Origin: Monocercomonoides exilis
Lineage: Eukaryota; Preaxostyla; Oxymonadida; Polymastigidae
Direction: 5' to 3'
DNA: 64,000 nucleotides
NCBI GenBank assembly: GCA_001643675.2
Contig: LSRY02000002.1
Span: 1,653,501 to 1,717,500 of the forward strand
In this document: positions 49,601 through 63,122 of the stretch, piece after piece
How positions within the stretch are numbered: the stretch's first letter is position 1
How the letters are laid out: every line of letters starts with the position of its first letter
Position numbers and translations under genes: made by a program
The notes under the pieces: generated by a model
What the model was told of the DNA's origin: nothing
The model's database searches: none
Seen by the model: only the letters and a program-made list of their open reading frames with translations

Positions 49601-52600
49601 GAAGTTGTTCTGAAGAAGGAATACAACCAGATGGTTCTTGAGAAAACAAAGAAAGCTCTATCATCTTCAATGAAAGAAAGCAAGCCTTTTGGGATGTCAG
49701 TTTCAGCATCGCCACCAAAGCCTCAGATGATGCTGCCTCTATCAGGCAATGAATGGTACAATCTTCAAGCACTCAGGGCGTCTAACCAGGCACTTGGACG
49801 AGTGATCCGCCACAGAGCTGATTATGGTGCGATGATTATGCTGGACAGCAGATATGCCCGACCGACTGTTGCTTCGCATTCTCCGCCTTTCCAAAGATAT
49901 TCCTCTTCTGGTTCAAAAAGCGCGTTTGAATTCAGGTTGGAGAGCCAGAGTCAGATCAGAGGAGGTCTATCAAAGTGGTTCTTGCCTTACATAACAGATT
50001 TGGGCAGTGTGGAAGAGTTGTGCAACATTCTCCCTGGATTTTATCAGCAAGCCAGAACACATTCAGAAAAGATCAGAAAAGAAATGGCAATGGAAATAAG
50101 AAGGATGAAGCAGCAGGCATTTGAAAAAAGAAAAGAGGAAATGAACGATGAAGAGAAAGCCATGAAACAGACTGGCATGGAATATAGGAAAGAAAATGAG
50201 TTTTCAATTCCAAAAAGAAATGAGAGTCAAATTATGAGGCAACCAATGCCAACGATGCATAACATCAATGATAGCACTTCTGCTGGAAGAACTGCAGAAG
50301 AGTCAAAAGAGAGGCGTCCATCATCTTACTCGCTTTTGGAGCAATTTCGAATGAGGAAAGTGAAAATAAAAGCGGACGAAGCTGCGAAAGAACTTGACGC
50401 AACTCAGCCTCAGAAAAGTGGAGTTGAACAACAGCAAGTTGAAGATGCTGGAACCGAAGAGAACGAAGATGGAGCAAGAATAAAAGATGAAATTATGAGT
50501 AAAATTATTGAAGAAGACAAATCAAATGGAATTGTTGGAAACAACGCAATGATAAGTGATTATGATGATGATAACTTGGACAACAAGATGGTTGACGATG
50601 CTTTAGGCTTGCTAGAAAATAAAGAAGAAGAAAAAGAGATAAGCTTTGAAGACATTACCAGAACGTTAAGCAGCGAAAATTTGGAAGTTTTGAGTCGCCT
50701 TTCATTCAACTCGCCATCAGGAACGCAGCCAGTGACTGATATTACTTCTCCAATTAAATCCACACAAAAAGTGTCACTTGCCAGCCAAATGCATTCTTCA
50801 TTCACTCGCGCTTCATCTCTTCTTTCTTTATCTTCCAATAAACGAAAGCTTAGTCAACTTTCTTCCCCACTGAAGCAGGAACTTCAAGCTGTTTCGGATG
50901 AAAATGCCTCTGATGAAGCGATTGTTAAAACGGAATTATCTCCACTTTCTGAGTATTCTTCTTCAACAAACTTGCCAGACGAAAATCATGAAGCACAGAC
51001 ACCTCAATTTCCAGATGCATCTGTTTCTTCCTCAGAATCCACCATTGATGAAGCGTCTTCATCATCTTCGTCTTCGTCATCTCCAACATCTCCATCGTTT
51101 TCACCTTTGCATACATATGACTACTATTTGCCTCCTCCGTTGTCTCCATCAACAGTTCTTCCTTTGCCAGCCATCCAAACAAAATTTGCTGGGACAATAA
51201 ATGCACTTGAGCAGTATATCCGCTATGAGATGTTTCGAAGAGCGAAAAAATTGGAAGAGAGAGAAAGAGACACAGAAACAGAAAAGGAGAAGATTACTGA
51301 CATGCTAACACAAAAACAATTGCGATATAAAGAAATTCAGAATCTGTTAGAATGCGAAAGAGAAAAAGTGAAGAGAAGAAAGGAGAAAGAAGAAGAAAGA
51401 AAGAAGAGAGCGGAAGAAGAAAGCAAAGAAAGAGAGAGAAAAGAAGCAGAAATGTTAGAGATGGCAAAGCAGAGGCAACTGGAGAAAGAAGAAAGATTTG
51501 CCAAAATGAGAAATGCAAAATACCTCAAAAACTTTTCAAGGCGATCAGTTGGAGGACTGGAAATCTTGCTTCCTCCTTCACAAATGGCACAAATGGGATC
51601 TGCTTCTTCGGCTTCTCCAAATTCGATGCTGACACAAGGACGCTCTCCAACTGCAGAACCAACTTTCAGGTTGCATACTCCATCACCTGTTAAACCACAT
51701 GTTGTGTTTCCTTCAGCTGATCATAGCAGTGAAAAAAGAACTGTTGATTCAGAATTTGACATGTCTCATCCTTCTGACACAACAGGAACATTCGAAGGAT
51801 CACCCGAACATGGTTTGATGGATGTTAAATTCGATATTGGTTCAATTCAAACACAGAACAATGGTTTCTTTGCAACTAATTTGAATTCAAATGCATCTGC
51901 CCAAAACATAGACACATCGTCGATTACATCCAATTCAGAACAGCGCGCATCAATCCAATCCGACGGAGTAGCAGAACAAACAAGCAAGCCAAACAAGATG
52001 AATCGACTTCTTGCTCTCAAAAAGGAGCAAGCGATGAAGCGTAAGCAGCAGGCTGAGCGTAGTCAGTCAGAGATTACTTCACCAACACAGTCTTTGTCAA
52101 CACCGAAGCATCTGACAATATCTCCTTCTTCATCTATTTCTAATACACGCCCAAGATTCAGGCTGATGCAAGCTATTCAGCAGTTTGAAGACAATGAGCA
52201 GAAGAAGATGGACGAAGGAAAGAGTGAAAAGGAAAAACGATTGGAGCAATGGAAACAGAGTCAGATAGAAAAAAGCAGAGCAGGATTTAGAGGTTGCATC
52301 AACAGTGCAGACTGTGAATTTGATGATGGAGGAAAATTCCCTTCTTATCCAACTGAAGAAAACAAAGCTTTCTCGAAAACTCTTTCGAGAAAAAGTGATG
52401 GTGTAGTTAGTGGAGCATTTGAAGAAGGCGAAGATCCCACAGAAACTGAAGAGGCAGATCTTCGCTCTTCACAAAGAGGAAGAAGGCGCATAGCAAAATG
52501 CTATTCTGATCCAGTGTTTGATCCTTCATCGCCACTTTTGTCACAAGAGGCAACAACTTCTGCGTTTTCTCAAGTTCTTCCAAGTGCATCATCATCAGCT

Positions 52601-55546
52601 TCAGTAAAAGATATGCTCGAGCAATTCCGAATGAAGAAAAATGACTTTATTGATGTGGAAGTGCAATCTTTTGGTTCAAAGTCTCCTTCTCCAAGAATTT
52701 CATCTCCAATAAACAGATCTTTAATGCCTTTTTCTCAGCGTTCTGGTCGATCGTCTCAATCGCCTTCGCCTGTTAGAGCATCAATTGAAAAAGGAAGTTT
52801 ATCTCCATCGATTGCAATACCCTCAGCAATACTTTCTCCTTCCTTCGATATTCGACCATCACAATCGCACAATCCTCCGTTGCCTCCTTCATTTTCATCT
52901 CAATCGTATCCAGCAAGCACAACTCCATTTTCCCAGCCTGATGCATCTTCAGCTAAAAATAATGAATCCGGCTATAATGCTTCTTCTTCTACTACTTCTT
53001 CTTCTGCAGCTCCATCTTCTTCATCATTGCACCCATTGTCTCCACTTTCGTCTCCACATATTTTGCAGACCCCACCTTTGCCTGTTGACAATCCATTTTC
53101 TCCAAGAACAGAGCAATGGAGAGAGAAAGTTATGAAGTCGATTCCATCCCTCACATCGGATTTGTCTACCATTCCATTGAAAACACCATCTTTGGATTCA
53201 ATCAACGATTCTGTCGTTGGAAAACAAACATTTACTATTCATGATGATTATGATGTTGGGGCCAAGAAGAGAATAGCAAGTGAAATGGCTGTGTCTGTTG
53301 AAGACAACGAAGAGGCTTTTGTTGATGAAATGATTGCACTTGAAGAAAGCTTAGTGGAGGAGGACAAACTTGAAAAGGAGTTGGAGTATGAAATTGAAAC
53401 ATATGAGAAGAGCACATTGGAAAATGAAAACAATAAAAAGATGGATATATGTGAAAATAACGATGCTTCAAAAACTGGAAATCCAGGAAATAGCACTGAA
53501 CAGAATGTTCCAGATGAAAGTGATGAAATGATAGAAGAAATGATACATGAAGACGAGGAAGAAAGATTGGAAATCCTCAAAAAGGAGAATGAATATCCCG
53601 AAGAGCAGCAGGAAATAATGAAGAATAAGGAAAAAGAACAAAAAGCGGATGATGAGAAATCTAAAGATGTGAGTGAATTTAATTGGGAGGGAAATATGCA
53701 ACTTGATGATAAAGAGAAAGAACTTGTTAACAAACTAATGATAGTGATGAAACAAAAAGGAGTTAAAGTGAGCTTTTCAAATGCCGAAGACGCGCAAAGT
53801 TGTAATGATACTTCTTCGTCTTCTGAGCATGGCTTTCCATTAAACAATGAAGAGCAACAAAATTTTGACAGCAGTTTTGCTCCAGTCAAAATATTGGATT
53901 CTCAGTTGATGAATGATTCAAAAACGTCATCTGCTCAAAACAATATCAAGCAATTTCAAGCACAATTCGGTTTAGGTTCTCATAATTATCAATCATCCAT
54001 TCAAAATACAGGGAGATCCTCGACTTTTCTTTACCAACAGCATTCTCATCAAAAGGAATCCAAATCTGAGTTTGATTCATCTTCAGAAGATGACAGTGAC
54101 AAGGTGATACCAATGCATTGCCTTGTTGCATGCAAGCATTGTCATAACTGCTTTGTGATGCTTGTTGAAAGTGATTGCGATTTAGATTCAAAACTTCAGA
54201 ACTATCAAAAGCAGAATTCCAAATCCGGATCTGATTCGTTCTTGCTTCCTTTGTGGTATCTTCTGCCTCCTCCTCCGTCAGGCCTGATTCAGCCAGCACC
54301 AATAAAGCAGTTACCTCAGCCATTAGCTTATCGTCTATCTGATTTGTTGGCTTCGTCTATATCTTATCAAGATTCCAACCAGGAAGATAACTTGCCATTT
54401 TCAACAGAAAATAACACCTCAAATGTTCTGCAAACTTCACAAAATGCAACAGTTTCTGATTCAAGTGAATCTGATGTCAAAAAAATGCCTCGTTGTTCAT
54501 TTGTTCGTGATTTTGTGGATTTGAGACCTTCTGTTGTTCATCAGACATCTCAATACGTACAACTTCGTCATCTTCTTTCCATAACGTCATCAGTGCCAGT
54601 ATCTGCTGCTCCTAAAGCTGATTCATTTCAGCCGTTTCATCTTTTGCAAATGTTTCCTTCTGAACATATTCTTCGGCAAAATCAACAAAATGATGAACAA
54701 GAAGATATATCTCTGACTTCAACTTCAACTTCAGTTGAAATCCAGCCATTGGATTCTCTTTCTCTTTCTCCTTCGCTTTCTTCAGTCTCTTCTTTATCGT
54801 TTCAACAGCTTTCAATGGCTCCATCAATTCCTGTGAAATCCAAAGAACCACAACTGTTGGCTCATCCTACTCAACCAGCTTGTCAACAGCATTCACTTTC
54901 CAAGCATCATTCTTGTACTGTCTCTTCTTTGTCATCGTATCCTTCGTCTTGTTTGGATTCTCTTCCATATTCTCTTTTGACCCAAACTTCAGCAGCTGTC
55001 TTAGCAATTATCCATCGAGGATCGTTAATTGGAATTGACGAAAGATTTCCACATTGCATCACATTGCTTGAAAAAGCACAATTGATAAATGAAGAGCTGT
55101 CTTCAAATTCTATCCAAAATGTTATTGATGAATCAAATGAACTTGGAAAGAAAATTCAAATGAAGCGCATGACAGAAGAAAAGCAAGCAGAACTTAAATC
55201 GCAATTATTGTCATTGCAAACGAAGCTCAAAGAACTTTTAAATCCTCAGCAGTCAATGCATCATCCTTTGCCTCATTCTTTCACTGGAAAAGCAGCATTG
55301 TCAAATGCCTTTTGGAGTGCTCCAGATGGAAAGCTTTTCGCTTCAATCTACTGTGCGTCCTGCCAATCAGTTGTGGGAGTACAGCAGATTGCATTCGGAG
55401 CTAGCTCCTTTTCAACTTCCGGAACAATGAATTTACAAGATATTTCTCTCGGTACTGTTCACTTTTTTGCTGAAAAATGTTTGATTTCAAATAAAGTGGG
55501 ATTAACAAGAGTCTGTCCTCGTATCGAAAATAACATTACATCGTGA
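43691..55546 (+). CDS. FANCJ/RTEL1-type Rad3-family DNA helicase, greatly enlarged
   Basis: Exons 43691-44039, 44164-44516, 44584-46270, 46409-46493 and 46618-55546; 11403 nt, 3800 aa. Superfamily 2 iron-sulfur helicase motifs: FPCKPYLPQ, Walker A ESPTGTGKT (~45), TRTHMQI, four candidate Fe-S cysteines (QLC ~159, ECTKLC ~173-178, NGC ~185, ACPY ~221), APYNYIIDPTIRR, IFDEAHNIESTCRES (~266), IILTSGTLAPF (~1324), GRISEGINF (~1789) and NQALGRVIRHRADYGA (~1882). DNPTIRR-like and GLSKWF features lean to FANCJ (BRIP1), VIRHRADYG fits RTEL1 too; I leave it at FANCJ/RTEL1. Expected role: 5'-3' unwinding of G-quadruplexes, D-loops or crosslink-repair intermediates in the nucleus. More than 1000 extra residues, mostly charged or Ser-rich, sit between the two helicase lobes, and ~1800 follow. 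The extreme C-terminus has paired cysteines (CKHCHNC, YCASC), perhaps a zinc-binding module. Confidence 0.9.
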
Positions 55547-55932
55547 AATAATTATTATTAAACACTCAAGCTGCATCATTAGAATTATTTACCAATTGGC
55601 TTGTTTTTATGTAATATTTTGTGTTTTATTTTATTGCTGTTTTTTATTTTGTGGTTTATGAACCAGAACACACAGCATGTGCATAATATATTCTTTTTTT
55701 AATTAAAAAAAGTCAATTATTTTTAAGTTTCAATAACTAATTTTACGATTTTTTTTTGTGGATGATTGAATTACAAATAATTTTATTTTCAATTTCATTG
55801 TCATATTTCAACAGAAATGCAAAATTCAAACGAAAACGTATTTGAAAAAGTAGTTTCAATAAATATTCACCACAATTTAATGTTGTTTGCAAAAAAATAA
55901 TTATTCGCCCATCATTTATCATTCTCTAAAAC
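55547..55932. other. Intergenic spacer, no gene
   Basis: 386 bp of AT-rich DNA between two same-strand genes; it should contain the helicase 3' end and the next promoter, but no defined signal was seen. Confidence 0.5.
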
Positions 55933-58900
55933 ATGGGACCTGGCTCTTCAAAGCAGGTCGCTGAGATATTGCAAGAGACTCCATTTTCACTTCCCGCAAC
56001 TCCTATTCAAGGTGTAGAAGTGAGTTTACCCGATAAATTCAACCAGAAAGAATTTTTTAAACATGTTTTTATCGTTTGGAGTATTCGGCATCCTTCTTCT
56101 AATTGGACGAGAGTTTCGCAAGGATGGTACGATACATTTTTATTACTAACTTATTTTATTTTTTGAAAGCTATTATATTCCCACAAGAGGTGATATTGGA
56201 GCAAAATTGCGAGTGGAAGTGTTCCGTCAAGAATATTATCCTCAAAGTACAAAGGTTTCTACGATTGATCCATCAGACAGAACTACAGAAATAGTGGATT
56301 TGGATTCAAGAAATTCAAAAATAAGAAGTCGTTTATCTTCGGTACATATTGATGATTTTGATCGGATTTTGCTTTCGTCACAAGTTTGTTTTTAATAGTA
56401 AAATTTTTACTGATTTTATAATTATCGTTATAACATGATTGCAATTTCAGGCTTCTGCGCCTCCATCACAGTTCTTTGAGATGAATTGCGCTGAATATTT
56501 TGGAAGTGGTCTGATAGAATACAAAAAATTGACATCACAAGATCTTGAAAAAACAATTCCAGATTTTCAAGCCCCACCTACAGCAGCAAAGCCAATTAGA
56601 GAAGAAATAGAAGGAGCAGAGCCAGGGATCACTGATTTTTGGGAAACTTCTGTCAGACCAGATTTGTATTGTTACACAAAACATACGGATCTTCTATTTA
56701 CGTCTGAGTCTCGAAATCCTGTAATGTCTTTGGACGAAGCATGGATGGGACCGTTATTTCCTGGACTTGCACCATTGCTTCCATTACCTTCAGCCGCAGT
56801 TACTTCTCCATTGTCTACTATTTCTTCTCTTTTCACAGATGACGAGACATTCGAATTAGATCCAAACTACTACATTGCTAGCGAAGATCACTTGACAGTG
56901 ATGAGCTGGCATGTTTCACCACCAGTTGCATACACAAATAATCCTTCTTCGTCGCTCAGCGGTCTGTTCTTGTCTCCTCCCTGGAAGCTGCGGTGTGCGC
57001 AGATTGCCTCAATCATCCTGTCTAGGTCACCAGACATCGTGTGCCTGCAAGAGGTTCCTACAGAAGGCTTTGGGCAGCTGGCACGCGCTTTGTTCACAGT
57101 CTACAATGGCACAATGCTGACAGTTGTGCCACCACAGCACGATAGCCCGCAGCAGACTGCTGATAAAAGAAACGAGAAGCAGGAAGTTCAAACGGAGCAG
57201 CCAGTATCCAGAATGCGCGGCTCAACAGCACAGGGATATATGCCTCTTCCATCAACGCCTCCATCTTCTTTTGGTGCAGCCAACTTCACTTCGACCTCAA
57301 CTTCGATTTTTCCTCCTTCAAATACACAGAATTCATTGTCATCGCCTGTAAATGACACGTCACTTCATCCACACAACCCCTCTCTATCTCAAACAAACAG
57401 TACCAATTCGAAGTATCCGCCTGGCTATTCGCTTAACCACTACGCCGACTGCTGCAACTGCATCTTCTACAAGCGCTCAAAGCTGGCCTCGCACGGACGT
57501 CCAATTCCGCTCGACATGTTCGAAAAAACGCTTGCCCAGTCATACATCCCACCAGCTGTGCCTCGCCCTTCAGCCTCAGCCACATCCGCGCAAGCACAGC
57601 GCTCTCAATCGCCTTTGGGGCCTTCTCCTTCTCGTTCCAGCTCCAGCTCTCGATCTCGTTCACGCTCACGCTCTCCTCCTTCTTCTCCTGTGTCTGCACT
57701 TCCAGCCAGAAGCTCCACTCCTTCATCTCCTGATCCTTCCTCTCCTTATGCTGTCACTGATTCTACCAAACTGCTTCAGTCTACACCATCACCCAGCAAG
57801 CGTTCTTCATCTCCATTCAATTCACCTCCTGTCTCCCTGGCGCCCACACTCAGGAAAGACGGCTTCATGTCTCTTGCATCCACGTCACTATCAGATCTCA
57901 CTCCAATCAACACTGATGCTTCCTCTTCTTCTCTCATCTCAGTCGAACGTTCAATCACTCCAACATCCCTCGTCTCCTCTTCCACTCTTTTGTCTCCTGT
58001 CCTTCGCACTCCATCGCCTTCACAAAATGCTTCAGGTGTTCAGTCTATTTCAATGATATCGACACCTTCTTCAAATTCTCCTTCTGGACTGTCTCCAAAC
58101 ACTTCAGCGAGCACAGGCACAGGCACAAGTATTGTGCAAAGCAGCAATAAAGACTCATCTGAGCCGACGATGCCTCAAATGGAGCTGCTGGCGATGAACA
58201 TGGACATTGCATCGTCCTCTGCACGGATTGGGCTGACTGAAATGCGATCGCTGGGGATGTTCATTGGTTTTGTGGATGAAGTGAGCGAGATGCAGACTCC
58301 TCCACTGCTGAGCTACGAGGACGAGCTAACAGGTTCGTATGCACTGGAGGACTACATGAGCAGGGAGAGGAGGAGGATCAATGCCAGAAACAACCGCAGA
58401 AAGAAGCTGGCGAGGAGAGAGGAGCTGGACAGGGCTGTACAGGAAGAGGAGAGGAGGATCAGAGAAAGAGAGATGGCAAGAGAGCGTGAGAGGCAGAAAG
58501 TGAGGGAAGATCAGGAAGCAGACGATGAGGATACAGATCATGACATTGTGGATCCAATGCCACTGTTGGGGATGGACGATGACTCTTCAAGCGAAGAGAA
58601 AGGAATCAGAAGGAAGCGCCGGAAGATGAAGAATGACGATGAATCTACATCAGGGAGGGCTATTTTGGATGAGATCACGGATGACGAGAATATGGATACA
58701 GATGAACAGACAGGCACCCAACAGCGCAATAGAGAGATGGGAGACATGAACTCACATGCAGATGCGATGGAGCGCCTGGGTGCAGGTGGAGATGAGATGA
58801 TGGCACGAGTAGGAGAGCATCCAGAGCCTGCCCCTTTAAACAGGCCCACAGGTCTTGTTCCATACGGGCCTGGTGCGCTTACGTCGAGCAAGACTTTCCT

Positions 58901-61900
58901 CGGAACAACAGACCGGTCAGAATTCGAGTCATCGCGCTCCACCACGACTGTGTCTGTGTTTGCGGGTGTGCTGGGAAATGTGCGGGGAACATCTTCACGT
59001 TTGTCACTCTGTAAATATCTGAAGCCTCGCCCAGTCACCATCATGATGCTCCCTACTCATTCTCTTAGACCACGTCTGGCTGGTGCGCTGATCACCCCAC
59101 ACTACTACAACGTGGCACAGGTGTATGCGTCTATCTCCTCCATGCGGCACCACTACGTCCGCACCATCCGCCGCCCGCTTCCTCACTCAGTTGCAAAGAC
59201 AGACAGCACAGGAACTGCCATCCGCCCCCGCTTTGCTCGTCCTTCGCAGACGATTGTCTTTGTGACGTCGGTGCTTCTCTTCGGAAATGCGACGTTTGGC
59301 GAAGACCTCCGCTTTGCGCAGATAGTCAATCTGACGCGCTCTGTCTACTTTCTGATGCACAGACAGTACTCGTCCACTCTTTCTGCTGCTGAAGATGCCA
59401 GCCTCTTTCTGCGGGGTGTTCCATTTACTGTTCCGTCTCTGTTGCCTCAGGACGCGTCATCGATGGTGTCGTCGCGGTCGGTGTCGTTGATGCATCCGTT
59501 TGGGAAGGACAATCGCATTCCAATCATCGTCTGTGGTGACTTCTCTGCTGCCACCCTCAACACCCCCACAGTGCGGGTAATGATGCGCGGGGCTGAGACG
59601 TCTTCTCATCCGTCCATTCGTTTCTCACCTGTCCTGCGCTGCTTGGTGTCCCTCCCGTCATTCAGAAACAACCCGCTGGAGATGAGAGAAACGCAATTCC
59701 GCTTTGGTAGGATGTCGCGATTGAGGAAAGAGGTCGAAAGAGAGCTGGACAAAATGTGGGAGGCAGAGAAGGAGAGAGAAAATGTATATGAGGAAGAGCG
59801 GATGAGGGAGATCGACAGAAGAAGGATGATCTTTAGGGAGTATGACAGGATCAAAGACAGAAAGATAATGCATCAGTACTTCAGAGAAAAGAAGAGAGCA
59901 AGGATGAAGGAGATAGAGATAGAACTGGGCAGAGAGCTGATGACAAAGGAAGAGAGAGACAAGCCATACAAATTGTATCGACCAGAGTTAGAGAAGAAGA
60001 TAGACTTCAACCTGCAGACAGCATCGCCTGAGAAGCTGAAAATACTCATGAGGCAGCGCCCGTCGTATCTTCCATTCAAAACATCACCGATTCCTGTATT
60101 CCCTGAGCTGGAGAGTGTACGTGTCCCTCCGCTGCCCTTGTACCCAACAGCCATGCACCCAGACTCAAGATTCGCACAGTCCTCTTCTTCAAATAGCTCT
60201 TCCAACACCACAATTGTTGTGGCTGATGATCCAGAATGTCCTGCAGATGCAGCAGATGTGGCAGATGCCTCTGCAGAAGCACATCTTCTGCCTCTCTCCG
60301 AGCGCGTTTCTCGGCAGCACAACAACTGGGACCAGTTTGGCGTTGCAGAAGATCTCCAGGCAGACCTGCTGCCTTGGGAAGCATCCCAAATGCATACAAG
60401 GTTCCCTTCTATTCCTGTTCGTATTCGCGACCCGGCACTCAATCCAATATTTGACCCACATGCGAACTATGAAGATTACTATCATTATGATGATGATGAG
60501 AACAGCAACTCTTCGTCAGACAGAAACGGAAGCAGCGACGACACAGAGAGAGACGCCAAATCCAGCAAAGGAAGTCGAAACAAGCGCAGGAGAAACGGAA
60601 AGAATGTGAAGGACTCGAAAAGAGCGAAACACAAGAAGGAAAAGAAAGAGCCCATTAACGAACTGGATGTGTTCACTGGTCGTGCGAAGGTCAATCGCAC
60701 CATTCCAATTCTGCGTCCGCGCCGGCCTCTGCCGCTTCCACCAGACACGCTTGGGCACTGGTTCCCTCAGCCGCAGATCAACCCGAACACGTGCAAGCTA
60801 CGCCTCCACAGCATCACACCGCTGGCAGAAGAGGTTGGTGAAGGTGCAGCACACGAGGCACGCATTGACTCCTGGAAGGGTCTGCCACCTTACTTCAGAA
60901 AGACACCTCATTCTGCTCTAAGGCTGTATTCACACGAGTTTGAGGAGCTACTGCCGTGGATTATGGAGGAAGAGGTGGAGGAGCAGAGATGCAGAGCGAG
61001 TGCGGCAGAAGGCAGAGGCTTTGGGTCTGAGAATAAGTTTCAAAGAGCATCTGGAAGAAGTAACAGCACACCTTCACGCTACAGTCACGCCATTGGGAGG
61101 AGAGGCTTTGGCCAAATGAACACCAGCGGAGGAGAAGGTCAGCACATTGCGATTGACATGGGGAATGGGCTGACATTTCATCAGATGGCAACTTATCTCC
61201 GTCCTCGTGCGCTGAATGATCTCGACGACAATCCACTCGCACTGGCAACCAGACAGCCGCAGGGAATGGCTGGACTGCAGAAGAGAAGCATGACAAACTT
61301 TTCTCAGTCAACTTCCACAAACTTTGATGCGTATTATGGGCTGAGTGAAGACTCGTCGCTGTCATCCTATTCGCTGGTGGGACTGCTGACAACGCATTCT
61401 TCACACAACAGAAAGGACGATACAAACTCACTCTCCACCCGCAGCAGCACTTCTGACACTTCTTTCTTCAAAGAGCAAGCCCAATTCTCTCCATCCAACT
61501 CTTCTTTGCACTCGCTGAAGAAGTCTTCCCCACTTGCCATGTCGTCCCAGTGCAGCCCGCTTGCTGCTCCAAAAATCATGTCGAAAGGAGCAGGCTCCAT
61601 TTCTGCCCAGCTTTCTGCGCTATCTGCACATCCAGATCATGTTCATCATCCCTCCTTGCCGTTCGGCAGTGAAGTCATTCTGTTTCGGATACCCATTCGC
61701 TTCATCGACGCCTGGTCGCATGTCACTAAGGCACCACCTGCACACACGATGTACTTGAAGGACGGCGAGCGAACTATTTCTGCGCCTTCTGATTATGTGT
61801 TCACCACGAATCACCTCCACCCAATTCTGGTGAAGCTTCCTCGGCTGGAGAACGAAACAGAGGCCGACCGAGATGACTGGGAGCGGATACGTGGGGCGTC

Positions 61901-62681
61901 CCACAGCTCTGAGTGGAGTCGGCATCAGCGCAACAGATACCAGAGAGGAGGGAAGGACGACACACAACAGGACAGCAGCACCCGCAGCACCAGCCAGTAT
62001 ACCTCATCTGGAAGGAATGGAAAAGGGAGAGGAGGAGCGAGAGAGAGTACAGAAGACGATGGCACAGGAACAACAGTTGTTACCTCCACGACTGGCTTCA
62101 CTTCTCGTGGTTCGACTCATTCTCGCACAATTACTTCGTCCAACAGTATCCGCACAGACACACATTCGATGTCTCCCTCACGGCCGTTCGATTCCACAGA
62201 CAGCGACAGCTCACCCAGCGACGACACCACACTCCTCACAGGCGACCGCACCACACACGGAAGAGGCAATAATATGAATACTGGAGGAAGAGACAGGTTT
62301 GACAGGGGCAATCGATTCAGAGGTGATGATGGCTTTGGAGGTGGGGGTGGAGGAGGTGGCGGTGGCCAGGAAGGAAGGCAGAGGCAGCGCTTCCTGATGC
62401 CACTTTGTCTGTTCCCGTCGTCGCACAGGCCGGTGTTCACAGTCTACCACAGGTTTTGGGAGGATCCGAAGAGCTATGCGAAGCGGATGGTGGATGCGCT
62501 GAAGGCTGAGCGCGGAGAGATTGAAGGGCGTCGCATAGAAAGAGAAAGGATTCTGAAGATGGAGCAGGACAGAGAGAGAGAAGAGGAAGACAAGAAGCTG
62601 ATTGAGCGGATCAGAGAAGAAGAAAGAGAGAAAGAACGCCAAAGGAACATGCGCCAAAAGAAATACAAGAAACAGGCGTAG
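55933..62681 (+). CDS. CCR4-like EEP-fold protein with AIR9-like N-terminal module, catalytic motifs degraded
   Basis: Exons 55933-56126, 56170-56383 and 56451-62681 (introns of 43 and 67 nt); 6639 nt, 2212 aa. Residues ~20-95 form an A9/AIR9-like beta module (WTRVSQGCYYIPTRGDIGAK then LRVEVF). An endonuclease/exonuclease/phosphatase fold follows in pieces: LTVMSWHV (~285), PDIVCLQEVP (~332), NHYADCCNCIFYKRSKL, FVTSVLLFGNATFGED with LRFAQIV, IPIIVCGDFSAATLNT (~1163), PSDYVFTTNHLHPILVKLP (~1915) and LFPSSHRPVF (~2124). The order and spacing motifs match CCR4-type deadenylases, but key residues differ: Asn to His in SWN, NTHL lost, GDFN to GDFS and SDH to SSH. It retains the CLQE Glu, GDF Asp and final His. 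Long Ser/Pro, Arg/Glu coiled-coil and RS-repeat (SRSRSRSP) insertions separate the motifs. Likely a pseudo-deadenylase or RNA-associated scaffold. Confidence 0.82.
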
Positions 62682-63122
62682 ATTAATGTGTATATATTTT
62701 TTATCTGTGAATTATTGTTTGAATGTTTTTTTTCTTTGTGTGTTATTTTAAATGTTCTTATTTTTTTGATGTTGTATGTGTTCCATGTTTGTTTATGTTC
62801 AAATGCTTGTTGCGTGTATTCACTTCACAAGCTGTTTTATACTCCATTTTTTTAACCATTTATCTTTAAAATAAAGGAGAGTACACTCAATTTATAATGA
62901 AGAATCTTATTATAAGACTTCCTTGCATGCACTCTTAAATATAATGATGGAAAGAAACACTCGGAAAGTATCAGGAAACATTGTACAAATGGTCATGCAA
63001 TATCATTATTAGTTTTCTCTCGTAAAAAATAAAAATAAAAGAAATTAAAAATTAAGCGGTTTCAAATAATAACAATAAAAATAAAAAAGTTAATTGGCTC
63101 ATTCATTGGAATCAACTGATTT
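62682..63122. other. Convergent intergenic region
   Basis: AT-rich spacer between two 3' ends. An aataaa-like hexamer occurs in each orientation (for example aaataaag near 62870), plausible poly(A) signals; no gene. Confidence 0.5.
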
